From the NCBI GenBank assembly GCA_947598825.1, contig CANQFM010000004.1, positions 49,765 through 113,764 of the forward strand: a stretch of 64,000 bases of DNA, given 5' to 3'. This stretch comes from an uncultured Eisenbergiella sp. GTDB taxonomy: Bacteria > Bacillota > Clostridia > Lachnospirales > Lachnospiraceae. Shown here one piece after another: positions 35,958 to 43,293 of the stretch. Under the pieces are notes generated by a model. The model ran no database searches. It had not been told where the DNA came from and saw nothing but the letters and a program-made list of their open reading frames with translations. How positions within the stretch are numbered: position 1 is the first letter of the stretch; each line of letters opens with the position of its first letter. A program made the position numbers and the translations under genes.

Positions 35958-37313
35958 TCAGAAAGGAAACCGGAACTTTCCTTTTCTTCCGCCTCTGCCT
36001 CCCATCAGATTGGGGAGCTGCTTCATCATCTTCTGGCTCTGCTCGAACTGCTTAACAAAGCGGTTCACGACAGCGATATCCACCCCCGCCCCCCGGGCGA
36101 TCCGGTGCCTGCGGCTGGGATTAAGGAGCTTGGGATTGCGCCGTTCCTGCGGCGTCATGCTCAAAACGATGGCTTCCATCCGGGCAAGCTGCTTCTCGTC
36201 CACCAGGGACTCCAGATCGCCCATCTTACTGCCGCCCATACCGGGCATCATGCTCATGATACCCGACAGCCCGCCCATGTTGCGCATCTGCTTCATGCTC
36301 TCCAGGTAGTCCTCAAAATCGAACTTCCCCTTCTTCATCCTGGCGGCCATCTCTTTTTCCCGGTCCGCGTCCAGATCGATGTTGGCGGAAACCTTGTCGA
36401 TCAGGGTCAGCACGTCTCCCATCCCCAGGATCCTGCTGGCCATACGGTCCGGATAAAACTGCTCCATATCGGAGAGCTTCTCGCCCATGCCCACATACAG
36501 GATCGGCTTTCCCGTCACCGCCTTGATCGAAAGCGCCGCGCCGCCTCTGGTGTCGCCGTCCATCTTGGAAAGAATGACGCCGTCCACGCCGACTTTCTCA
36601 TCGAACTCCTTCGCCACGTTGACCGCATCCTGACCGGTCATGGCATCCACCACCAGAAGGGTCTGATGAACCGTTATCGCTTCCTTGATCTCCGTCAGTT
36701 CCGCCATCATCTCTTCGTCGATGTGCAGGCGGCCCGCGGTATCCAGGATCACGATGTTGTGGCCGTTCTTCGCGGCATGCTCGAGAGCCGCTTTGGCGAT
36801 GTCCACCGGCCTGTGGTTCGTCCCCATGGAAAAGACTTCCGTTTCCTGTTTCGCACCGTTGATCTTAAGCTGTTCAATAGCTGCCGGCCGATACACATCG
36901 CAGGCGGTCAGAAGCACCTTTTTGCCCTTCCCCTTGAACTTGCCCGCCAGCTTCGCCGCAGCGGTGGTCTTGCCGGCGCCCTGCAGGCCGCACATCATGA
37001 TCACCGTCATCGCCTTGCCGGGCTGCAGCGCGATCTCGGTCGTCTCGGAACCCATCAGGGCCGTCATCTCTTCGTTGACGATCTTGATGACCATCTGCCC
37101 CGGATTGAGGCCGTTCATCACGTCCTGCCCAATGGCCCGCTCTTCCACGGATTTCACAAACTGCTTTACCACGCGGAAGTTGACGTCCGCCTCCAGCAGC
37201 GCCATCCGCACTTCCTTCAGAGCGGTCTTAACGTCCTCTTCCGTCAGCCGTCCTTTGCTGCGCAGATTCCGAAACACATTCTGCAGTTTGTCCGTCAAAC
37301 TCTCAAATGCCAT
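35958..37313 (-). CDS. ffh: signal recognition particle protein Ffh
   Basis: 451 aa. The N domain starts MAFESLTDKLQNVFRNLRSK; the GTPase motifs are CGLQGAGKTTAAAKLA, LDTAGRLHIDEEMM and SKMDGDTRGGAALSI. The methionine-rich M domain has MRNMGGLSGIMSMMPGMGGS and binds 4.5S RNA and signal sequences. The start follows GGAAAGGGG. It is directly downstream of ylxM. Confidence 0.98.
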   Translation of the reverse strand: MAFESLTDKLQNVFRNLRSKGRLTEEDVKTALKEVRMALLEADVNFRVVKQFVKSVEERAIGQDVMNGLNPGQMVIKIVNEEMTALMGSETTEIALQPGKAMTVIMMCGLQGAGKTTAAAKLAGKFKGKGKKVLLTACDVYRPAAIEQLKINGAKQETEVFSMGTNHRPVDIAKAALEHAAKNGHNIVILDTAGRLHIDEEMMAELTEIKEAITVHQTLLVVDAMTGQDAVNVAKEFDEKVGVDGVILSKMDGDTRGGAALSIKAVTGKPILYVGMGEKLSDMEQFYPDRMASRILGMGDVLTLIDKVSANIDLDADREKEMAARMKKGKFDFEDYLESMKQMRNMGGLSGIMSMMPGMGGSKMGDLESLVDEKQLARMEAIVLSMTPQERRNPKLLNPSRRHRIARGAGVDIAVVNRFVKQFEQSQKMMKQLPNLMGGRGGRKGKFRFPF

Positions 37314-37348
37314 GGATCCCCTTTCCAAAAACAAATCGCCCGGCCGGT

Positions 37349-37663
37349 TCAGATTTCATCCAGGATCTGCCGCGCCAGCAGCTTCACGTTCTCTTCCGAA
37401 CTCGTCCGCTCAATCTGCGCTACAGTGTCCTTCACCCGGTTGAACTTCTCCAGAAGATGCAGCCGGTCCTCATAGCCTCTCAGGATCCTGTCGCACCGCC
37501 TGATCAGGTCGTGTACGCCCTGGCGGCTGATGCCCTGCTCCTGCGCGATCTCGCTTAAAGACATATCATGAAAAACCACATCCTCGTAGATCCGCCGCTG
37601 ATGCTCGGTCAGCAGTTCGCCGTAGAAGTCATATAACAGGCCCTGTTCTACGATCTTTTCCAT
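37349..37663 (-). CDS. ylxM: YlxM-family SRP-associated DNA-binding protein
   Basis: 104 aa with a helix-turn-helix (LSEIAQEQGISRQGVHDLIR). The ATG at 37663 follows GAGGTG. It leads the SRP/ribosomal operon and is the gene whose promoter, ribosome site and ATG are duplicated at 39.6 kb. Confidence 0.94.
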   Translation of the reverse strand: MEKIVEQGLLYDFYGELLTEHQRRIYEDVVFHDMSLSEIAQEQGISRQGVHDLIRRCDRILRGYEDRLHLLEKFNRVKDTVAQIERTSSEENVKLLARQILDEI

Positions 37664-37731
37664 GATGAACACCTCGCTTTGGGTATCATACACGATAAAG
37701 TCAATGGTGTCAAGTATTTTTTCTTTACAGT
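37658..37731 (-). repeat. 74-bp direct repeat, copy A (ylxM promoter/start region)
   Basis: Matches 39602-39675 in the same orientation over 74 bases with four substitutions. It covers the ylxM promoter, ribosome site, ATG and GA of codon 2. The sequence similarity stops abruptly on both sides. Confidence 0.95.
37685..37713 (-). promoter_or_regulatory. sigma-A promoter of the ylxM-ffh operon (copy A)
   Basis: TTGACA and TATGAT separated by 17 bases on the minus strand, about 20 bases before the ylxM ribosome site. This is a near-consensus housekeeping promoter. Confidence 0.88.
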
Positions 37732-37755
37732 ATTACTTCATATGCCATTTTGCTT

Positions 37756-38145
37756 TTAATTTTCAAAAATCTTGTTAATGTTAAACGGTGGAAGAACTAC
37801 GCTTTCGGTATCTGGCTGCGCTGTTAGCAATGTGAGTTCACTTCTAAGATAGGGCATTAATATTGCAACAGCATTTTTATTGATCAGATCACTGATCATC
37901 TTATCTTCTAATTTTTCTTTTCCGTCTATTGCAAAGAAACCAGATAAACTTATAACTATCTCATATTCATCTTGTTTTGTTCCGTTCAAAACGAGTGTTA
38001 CTTTATATAGGCCCTCTTCATCTAAGCCAATTGTTACTTGTAATTTGAATTTCAATTTTCGGTTATTTTTAAAACCTTTCCTTTCAAATTCAATTTTATC
38101 AAAGACCATACTCCTTAGAACTAACACGCTATTAATGTTTCCCAT
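37756..38145 (-). CDS. SecB-like chaperone of a toxin-antitoxin-chaperone cassette
   Basis: 129 aa. It aligns by eye with SecB along its length: VLRSMVFDKIEFER with the SecB first strand, GLYKVTLVLNGT and ISLSGFFAIDG with the central strands, and ILMPYLRSELTLLTAQP then VVLPPFNINKIFE with the SecB segments LFPYARECI and LNLAPVNFDALF. SecB is normally absent from Firmicutes, and lone SecB-like genes there tend to be toxin-antitoxin chaperones. AAAGGAGGGACA precedes the ATG; a longer start would enter the upstream gene. It is the last gene of the cassette, 10 bases after the 233-aa gene. A role in folding the antitoxin is inferred from context. Confidence 0.8.
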   Translation of the reverse strand: MGNINSVLVLRSMVFDKIEFERKGFKNNRKLKFKLQVTIGLDEEGLYKVTLVLNGTKQDEYEIVISLSGFFAIDGKEKLEDKMISDLINKNAVAILMPYLRSELTLLTAQPDTESVVLPPFNINKIFEN

Positions 38146-38155
38146 TGTCCCTCCT

Positions 38156-38857
38156 TTACGCTGCATCAGCAAGATTATTAAAATCAAACTCCACTTCTAT
38201 ATTGTCCGACATCATGTTGAACACAGCATTATATACGGATTGGAAGTCTTCATTTTTCACCAAGTCAAGCGTGAGGTTAATACACCATTCTTTAACCACG
38301 TTCAAATTATTTACCGTTTCACATGGAAGTACAATTTTTTCACTATTTTGTGCAAATTCAACCAACATATCCGCACTTAATTCTATTAATTTATGTGTCG
38401 TATCCATCACTTTCACAAAATAATCCGTAAACTCTATCTTATAATTAATTGGATTTTCCAGTGTCAGAAAATACTTAATTTCTTCTTCAAACTCTCCATC
38501 CTCTGCATTCATATACGAATCATCTTTAGGCAAATATAAACTGTTATCATCCCAATCCGAATTGTTATAAGCTATTTCATATTCATTTTCCATATAAGTA
38601 ACGGAAACTCTTCCTGATGAATATTCTAATAATAGCTGCCTGATTGTTATTTCATCCCGCAGCATTCTTACAATACTCAAAGCGTCAGTTTTTCCAAGCA
38701 GCCACTTACATCCGTATTCATTATTCTGGCAACACACAACTATAAAAACATCCTTTTCTTCGTTTAAGCAGGTGAAAACAATAGGGAAATATGATTCGAA
38801 AAGGATTTTATCAATAAATAGTTGGCCAAATTTATCCAATTTAATAAATTCTTCCAT
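38156..38857 (-). CDS. 233-aa protein, candidate antitoxin (DUF6575-like)
   Basis: A soluble acidic protein. The N-terminal 110 residues (FIKLDKFGQLFIDKILFESY... FPIVFTCLNE) resemble uncharacterised DUF6575-type proteins; the rest is not recognised. It overlaps the upstream ART-like gene by 17 bases and precedes the SecB-like gene, the position of the antitoxin in toxin-antitoxin-chaperone systems. A chaperone-dependent antitoxin would be expected to carry an aggregation-prone, SecB-binding C-terminus; the hydrophobic C-terminal stretch INLTLDLVKNEDFQSVYNAV is a candidate. No direct evidence of antitoxin activity can be read from the sequence. Confidence 0.6.
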   Translation of the reverse strand: MEEFIKLDKFGQLFIDKILFESYFPIVFTCLNEEKDVFIVVCCQNNEYGCKWLLGKTDALSIVRMLRDEITIRQLLLEYSSGRVSVTYMENEYEIAYNNSDWDDNSLYLPKDDSYMNAEDGEFEEEIKYFLTLENPINYKIEFTDYFVKVMDTTHKLIELSADMLVEFAQNSEKIVLPCETVNNLNVVKEWCINLTLDLVKNEDFQSVYNAVFNMMSDNIEVEFDFNNLADAA

Positions 38858-39332
38858 TGCAGTTACCTCTTTCTCTCATATAAGCCTGAAGATGTTTTTC
38901 AAAATCAACTATCAGTTCAAACTCTTCATAAGGTGTCGCATCCTTATAAAGCCACCAGTCCACATGTGAAGTTTTTTTCTTTGTTCTTTCTCTTGTTCTC
39001 TGCGCCAAACCATGTCTGGGATTGGTCTCCCCAACCGCGATTGTATAAGGAACCTTCATATCAGATATCAGACTTGCAAATCTTTTCACATCATTAGGCT
39101 TCTCAAATGTAGACAAAGAATATTGTCCGGGATCTGTCGCATCAGCTAAAGGATTTAAAACAAACCCTTTTTCTTCAAAAGAAGGCATAAAAGAGTCCTT
39201 ATCACATTTTCCACTTCTGCAGGCTCTATATACCCTTATGGATTCTTCCCTTGCTCCTTCCGGTAAATTGAATCTTTGGAAATAATCTGGAAATATTTTT
39301 TCAATTCGTTTGTTTGTATTTTGGTTACTCAA
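38841..39332 (-). CDS. ADP-ribosyltransferase-like protein, candidate toxin
   Basis: 163 aa, starting at a TTG behind AAAGGAAAGGG. It shows the R-S-E order of arginine-type ADP-ribosyltransferase folds: R36 in SIRVYRACR, the STS-like strand YSLSTFEKPNDVKRFASL (71-88) and an acidic strand YEEFELIVD (135-143) near the C-terminus. Between them is HVDWWLYKD (123-131), a further conserved-looking segment. It begins a three-gene cassette ending in a SecB-like chaperone, the order of CmdT-CmdA-CmdC in the CmdTAC phage-defence system, whose toxin ADP-ribosylates mRNA. The motifs are short and read by eye, so the fold is probable rather than proven. Confidence 0.6.
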   Translation of the reverse strand: MSNQNTNKRIEKIFPDYFQRFNLPEGAREESIRVYRACRSGKCDKDSFMPSFEEKGFVLNPLADATDPGQYSLSTFEKPNDVKRFASLISDMKVPYTIAVGETNPRHGLAQRTRERTKKKTSHVDWWLYKDATPYEEFELIVDFEKHLQAYMRERGNCNGRIY

Positions 39333-39351
39333 ATTCCCTTTCCTTTTGTGA

Positions 39352-39607
39352 TTATGTTTGGCTGTAAACGTTATTTAGTCTTTCCCCCATTGTCACCTTG
39401 CATCCATTCGTATATTTCGGTTCTATTATACACCTTAAACTGAGTTTCGAACACATGGTAAGTAAAATTTTGCAGTCGTCCATTGTTGTGGTGTCAATGT
39501 TCGGAACGCTTATGTTAAATTTATAATTGACAGGAATACATACACTAATATCAGAATCAGGCGACAGCTCTTCAAGCTTCTTCAACGGTCAGATACAACG
39601 ATTCCAT
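39352..39607 (-). pseudogene. frame-broken small gene after the duplicated ylxM start
   Basis: From the ATG in repeat copy B (39607), preceded by the copied GAGGTG, translation gives only MESLYLTVEEA before a stop at 39572-39574. A second frame opens at a TTG (39585) and runs 77 codons (MKKLEELSPDSDISVCIPVN...) to 39352. The two readings join sensibly if a frameshift removed a few bases at TVEEA/KKLEEL. The result looks like a small decayed protein, possibly an unrelated first gene of the inserted segment. Alternatively the 77-codon frame is an intact TTG-start gene, but it has no ribosome site. Confidence 0.4.
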
Positions 39608-39675
39608 GATGAACACCTCGCTTTGGATAGCATACATGATAAAGTCAGTGGTGTCAAGTATTTTTTCTTTACAGT
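39602..39675 (-). repeat. 74-bp direct repeat, copy B
   Basis: Second copy of the ylxM promoter/start region with four substitutions relative to 37658-37731. Its far end supplies the stop codon of the last DUF3791 gene (39669-39671). Confidence 0.95.
39629..39657 (-). promoter_or_regulatory. duplicated promoter pointing into the ART/SecB-like cassette (copy B)
   Basis: TTGACA and TATGCT separated by 17 bases on the minus strand. The -35 box is unchanged; the -10 box has one substitution relative to copy A (TATGAT). It is about 300 bases upstream of the ART-like gene and reads towards it. Confidence 0.7.
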
Positions 39676-39893
39676 CCAAAATTTGCCCTGCCGACATATT
39701 CCTGCCGCAGTTCCTCTGCCAGATATGCATCGCTCATACAGTGCATATCGGAAATGCCGTCACGAAGCAACGGATATAACTCGGAATGATAAAAGAAATC
39801 CAATGCGGCGTCCAGTGAAATACCCTGCTGTTCTGCAAAGCATTCGATAACGCGACTATATTTTTTCTGAAGTAAGATCGGATTGGCTGTCAT
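39669..39893 (-). CDS. DUF3791 family protein (second copy)
   Basis: 74 aa, mostly helical: RVIECFAEQQGISLDAALDF followed by GISDMHCMSDAYLAEELRQE. This is a DUF3791-type sequence. Its start overlaps the DUF3990 stop by four bases. Its last codons run into repeat copy B, which provides the stop codon, so the native C-terminus may have been replaced when the repeat formed. Confidence 0.8.
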   Translation of the reverse strand: MTANPILLQKKYSRVIECFAEQQGISLDAALDFFYHSELYPLLRDGISDMHCMSDAYLAEELRQEYVGRANFGL

Positions 39894-40360
39894 ATCTTTT
39901 CACTTCCTTCAAAATGCAGCAGAGACAATGCTTTTTCTGTACGGAAACAAAGCTGCAGATTTGGTTCTTCAAAACGAAGACGATTAATCGCTTCCGCTTT
40001 ATCGATCAATCCGTCAAAAAACAGTTCCACCGTATTAAATACCCTATCATTGGCAACACCACCTACGACAAGGTCATAATCAGTTGTGTCTTTTCCACTT
40101 CGGCAATTCAGAATAAAATCCAACCACTCCTCAGAATATGCATCAAATTTCAATGTTTTCAATTCGGCTTCACGGTTTTTATCATATGTATACCAGGAGA
40201 TAATGCCGTCTTTCCCACGACGTTTGAATTTACCACACCAATTTGCCGCCTGCTCATATAGAGGTGTCATATAAAAACCACGTCCAAAATCTACGTTGGG
40301 GCGGGAATGTAATAAATCCGGCTTTGCAATCTCCAAAAAGGAGCCATGATAGAGGATCAT
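39890..40360 (-). CDS. DUF3990 ADP-ribosyltransferase-fold protein, candidate toxin
   Basis: 156 aa. It begins MILYHGSFLEIAKPDLLHSR and continues with VDFGRGFYMTPLYEQAANWC, the DUF3990 signature, and YDLVVGGVANDRVFNTVELF. The family has been related to ART-fold toxins. It is flanked by two DUF3791 genes with 4-bp overlaps on both sides, a common module in Lachnospiraceae that looks like a toxin with neutralising partners. This is a separate system from the ART/SecB-like cassette. The target is unknown. Confidence 0.85.
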   Translation of the reverse strand: MILYHGSFLEIAKPDLLHSRPNVDFGRGFYMTPLYEQAANWCGKFKRRGKDGIISWYTYDKNREAELKTLKFDAYSEEWLDFILNCRSGKDTTDYDLVVGGVANDRVFNTVELFFDGLIDKAEAINRLRFEEPNLQLCFRTEKALSLLHFEGSEKI

Positions 40361-40596
40361 ACTTTCACATTCCTCTCTTTCATCACATCAAGAATATCGT
40401 CTACGATATATTCCCGGCTCTGCGTATGCAATACCCCATATCCCGGCACGATATAACCATTCAGAATATCGCTCTTTTCAGTAAATGCCTGATAGACCTG
40501 TTTCGCATCCACCCCGAGTTTTGCAGCGACATTTTCAATACAAAAAACAGCAAATTCCAACTCACCGAAGTTCTTAATTTTTTCATCCGACATCAT
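40357..40596 (-). CDS. DUF3791 family protein (first copy)
   Basis: 79 aa from the ATG at 40596, which follows GGGAGG. LEFAVFCIENVAAKLGVDAK and DILNGYIVPGYGVLHTQSRE identify the family. A longer in-frame reading to 40842 would overlap the next gene and lacks a ribosome site. It precedes the DUF3990 gene with a 4-bp overlap. Confidence 0.85.
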   Translation of the reverse strand: MMSDEKIKNFGELEFAVFCIENVAAKLGVDAKQVYQAFTEKSDILNGYIVPGYGVLHTQSREYIVDDILDVMKERNVKV

Positions 40597-40823
40597 AGGA
40601 AATCCTCCCGAAAAGAAAAGCTGCTGTCGTGGCATATAAATAGTATTTTTACCATCTTGAACATATCCCTCCATAAGCCTGCAAATTCCGATATTTCTGG
40701 CTTTTCGGCGCTTTTCTCCGATTCTTTTTTGCCCTGAAGCCACATAATTCTCCCCAAATCTGCGCAAATTCACGGGCAAGGGTGAAGGATCAATGCGATT
40801 TTTTGCAAATATTATATCAACAC

Positions 40824-42158
40824 TCACTTTAAAACTTCCCACCTTGCATCGCGCTTTGAACCAATCCTTCGTATATATCCGTTCTCCCTCAATGAATCCA
40901 GCGCCCGCTGTACAGTTCTGACAGTTTTTGATATTTTATCTGCAATTTCGTCTCTGGAGGAATCCGGCTTTTGCCTAAGTATCGCCAACACTGACATCTC
41001 TGTTCCATTCAAAGTGACATCTAAAGTGACACCGGGAATGTCACTTTGAAACTGACGTCTATATAAAATAAATTTAAATCCTTGTTCCGACATTTCATAG
41101 GTATAGCGGATTCCAGCGTCTCTACACAGACTATCCACTCTTTTAAAGCCACTTCCAAACTGTTCTATTGACTTATTAAGATATAAGACTCTTGCAATTC
41201 TGGCATTGCGTATTTCCGATTCTTTATTCCCCTTTATGTATTCTTCCGGGGCATAGACGCTCGCATATTTTCCCGGACTGTATATGGTTATCATTCCCGG
41301 ATGAATACATATCTCATGGCTGGTATGCTCATTGTAGACTGCATGAGCAAAACTGTTGGAAAGTATCTCTCTGATTACGGCAACTGGAATCTCAGGAATC
41401 TCTTTTCTTTCACTTTCAATGATTTCACTCTTCCACTTAATATTCTGAAGAATATAACTTTCAGCAGTTCGGAGCAGATTATAAATGTTATCCTCAAAAA
41501 GCTTCATGTCTATAAACGTGAGCTTCTCGTCCGTTGCAAATATAGCGGCCTTTAATGTGACCGGATGCGTGTTACTGAATAAATATTCCCCCGCATGATT
41601 CAGGTTGTTTCCGCTGACCAAACCATATCGTTTAAGAATCAAGGGACAAGTATATTTGCCCTCAGGTATTCTCCCCACAGAAACTGCCCTTTGCCAAAAA
41701 GCTTTTACCGCTGTCCGATCTATCTGTTGCGCAGAAACCGAAGATACGGCATTCTCCCATCGCTCTTTATATTCATTCGATATGAAGAAAATCTTCAATT
41801 CTTCAGGTGATACTTCTCGATCCTCGTCTGCGGTTCTCAGATAATAACGCCCTGATGCCGAATATGGCGTATTATTCCCATTAAACTCAACCTTAATCAA
41901 ATGTTTTCCTGAAAGTTCAATCTCTTCAATTGCAGGATATATCTGCGGCCTTATGCTCTCATACACAGCCCGCGACACATCTCGAAGAGATGATTCTGAA
42001 ACATCCTGCCCAAAGACCTCGCCATTCGGCTTAACGCCAAAGTATAGCGTACCTATTCCATGCTTATTCAAAATGGAGGAAATAGAAATCATCGCTTCTT
42101 TCATTTCCCCAGTCGTTTTCTTAAACTCGAGTGTTTCTGTTTCTTTCCCTAAATTCAT
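40824..42158 (-). CDS. Schlafen/AlbA_2-type ATP-binding protein with C-terminal winged helix
   Basis: 444 aa from the ATG at 42158 behind AGGGAG. The N-terminal AlbA_2 domain starts with ETLEFKKTTGEMKEAMISIS and LYFGVKPNGEVFGQDVSE. The middle contains an ATPase-like segment with EIPVAVIREILSNSFAHAVY and IYSPGKYASVYAPEEYIK (HATPase-like in this family) and ends FGSGFKRVDSLC. A linker (DIPGVTLDVTLNGTE) leads to a C-terminal helix-turn-helix (SSRDEIADKISKTVRTVQRA). Proteins of this type are putative transcription regulators or defence proteins. AGTGACA motifs lie upstream of the gene and within the linker coding sequence. Confidence 0.85.
   Translation of the reverse strand: MNLGKETETLEFKKTTGEMKEAMISISSILNKHGIGTLYFGVKPNGEVFGQDVSESSLRDVSRAVYESIRPQIYPAIEEIELSGKHLIKVEFNGNNTPYSASGRYYLRTADEDREVSPEELKIFFISNEYKERWENAVSSVSAQQIDRTAVKAFWQRAVSVGRIPEGKYTCPLILKRYGLVSGNNLNHAGEYLFSNTHPVTLKAAIFATDEKLTFIDMKLFEDNIYNLLRTAESYILQNIKWKSEIIESERKEIPEIPVAVIREILSNSFAHAVYNEHTSHEICIHPGMITIYSPGKYASVYAPEEYIKGNKESEIRNARIARVLYLNKSIEQFGSGFKRVDSLCRDAGIRYTYEMSEQGFKFILYRRQFQSDIPGVTLDVTLNGTEMSVLAILRQKPDSSRDEIADKISKTVRTVQRALDSLRENGYIRRIGSKRDARWEVLK
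41011..41047. promoter_or_regulatory. internal cluster of AGTGACA motifs
   Basis: AAAGTGACA at 41011-41019 and 41023-41031 and TGTCACTTT at 41039-41047, in the linker between the ATPase-like and winged-helix parts. They match the motifs upstream of the same gene. They encode the repeated peptide VTLDVTL. Confidence 0.45.
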
Positions 42159-42174
42159 TAGAATCTCCCTTTTC

Positions 42175-42215
42175 AAAGTGACATTATTATATCATGAAGT
42201 GACATTTTTGTCACT
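42175..42215. promoter_or_regulatory. AGTGACA operator-like repeats upstream of the AlbA_2-wHTH gene
   Basis: AAAGTGACA at 42175-42183, then a perfect palindrome AGTGACA-TTTT-TGTCACT at 42198-42215, in the region just before the start codon at 42158. Position and symmetry suggest an autoregulatory operator for the wHTH of the encoded protein. Confidence 0.55.
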
Positions 42216-42311
42216 AAAAATATTATGTAATTATAAACGCCAGGGGTGACTTTGGGAGTGGTTTGCTCTCTGCTTCTGCTTGTACCCTGTTTGTCAGCGT
42301 TAATGATGAGT

Positions 42312-43211
42312 TTATCTTTGTACTTCCATATCACTGTAAAATACAGACTCCGCAATCATAATCGTAAGCGCAACAAGCGTATGATCATCGATCAGTTTTT
42401 CTCCGTTTCTAAACAAAACTCCGTTTTTATCCAGAAAGTAGAGAAACATTGTCGCAGCTATTCTTTTATTTCCATCCGAAAAGCTATGATTCTTTGTTAC
42501 AAAATACAATAGGTTTGCTGCTTTTTCCTCCAATGTCGGATACACATCTTCCCCGTCAAAGCTCTGATAAATTGCTCCTATGCTTCCTTTAAAGGATTCA
42601 TCCTTTTCATTGCCAAACAGAGAACTCTTATCCATATATTTCATGGAATCAATAATTTTTCTGCATTCTTCATATGTTAAGACATATATCGCCTTGTTCC
42701 CCTTGGGTCGTTTCATATTCTGGTGATCATACGCATCCAACAGTTCTAGCGCCTGACTATATCTTTCTACTACTGACAAAACCTGTTTTGTATCCAGTTT
42801 TTCCGATACTCTTTTCATGATCCGTATTACCTCATTTAGCTGGTTTATACGGTTATAATTCACAGAATATCCCTTGATTATGTATTCTTTCAATACAGAA
42901 TTAGCCCAACGCCTGAACTCAACGCCCCGCCTTGATTTTACCCGATAACCAACAGAAATAATGACATCCAGGGTATAAAACGGCACCTGTTGTTTTACTC
43001 CATCAACACGCATTTTTTGCGTGTTGTTCTCTCTTTCAACTTCTCCTTCCGAAAATACATTGTTAACGTGCTTTCGGATTGTTTTTTCATCTCTCTCAAA
43101 CAACTCCGCCATCTGATTGGCACTGAGCCACACGGTGTCGTTCCTGACCGAAACAGGTAATGTTATACTTTTATCCTCTGTTTCAAATATCACAATTTCA
43201 TCTTTCAGCAT
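42312..43211 (-). CDS. RhuM-Fic family protein
   Basis: 299 aa. The N-terminal RhuM/virulence-protein region contains TVWLSANQMAELFERDEKTI and RVKSRRGVEFRRWANSVLKE. The C-terminal Fic domain has the catalytic loop HSFSDGNKR (242-250), with histidine, phenylalanine, GN and arginine of HxFxxGNxR intact, so AMP transfer or a related activity is possible. The start follows AAAGGAG. No separate antitoxin gene is evident; an inhibitory helix was not identified. Related proteins are often in accessory islands. Confidence 0.9.
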   Translation of the reverse strand: MLKDEIVIFETEDKSITLPVSVRNDTVWLSANQMAELFERDEKTIRKHVNNVFSEGEVERENNTQKMRVDGVKQQVPFYTLDVIISVGYRVKSRRGVEFRRWANSVLKEYIIKGYSVNYNRINQLNEVIRIMKRVSEKLDTKQVLSVVERYSQALELLDAYDHQNMKRPKGNKAIYVLTYEECRKIIDSMKYMDKSSLFGNEKDESFKGSIGAIYQSFDGEDVYPTLEEKAANLLYFVTKNHSFSDGNKRIAATMFLYFLDKNGVLFRNGEKLIDDHTLVALTIMIAESVFYSDMEVQR

Positions 43212-43244
43212 ATGTAGAATGTCTCCTTTTATAACCTATTCGTA

Positions 43245-43293
43245 CACTTTTATCCCCCCACATACATTATAGCATATGTGGGGGATAAAAGTG
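43245..43293. repeat. long inverted repeat upstream of RhuM-Fic
   Basis: Arms of about 19-20 bp (CACTTTTATCCCCCCACATA at 43245-43264 and its complement at 43275-43293, one C different) around a 10-bp centre. A GGGATAAAA motif recurs at 43282-43290 and 43295-43303. The arms could be an operator, a bidirectional terminator or the end of a mobile element. Confidence 0.75.

Noticed and set aside
35817..37475. Plus-strand open frame of 552 codons opposite ffh
   Set aside because: Antisense to a conserved essential gene; no recognisable domain.
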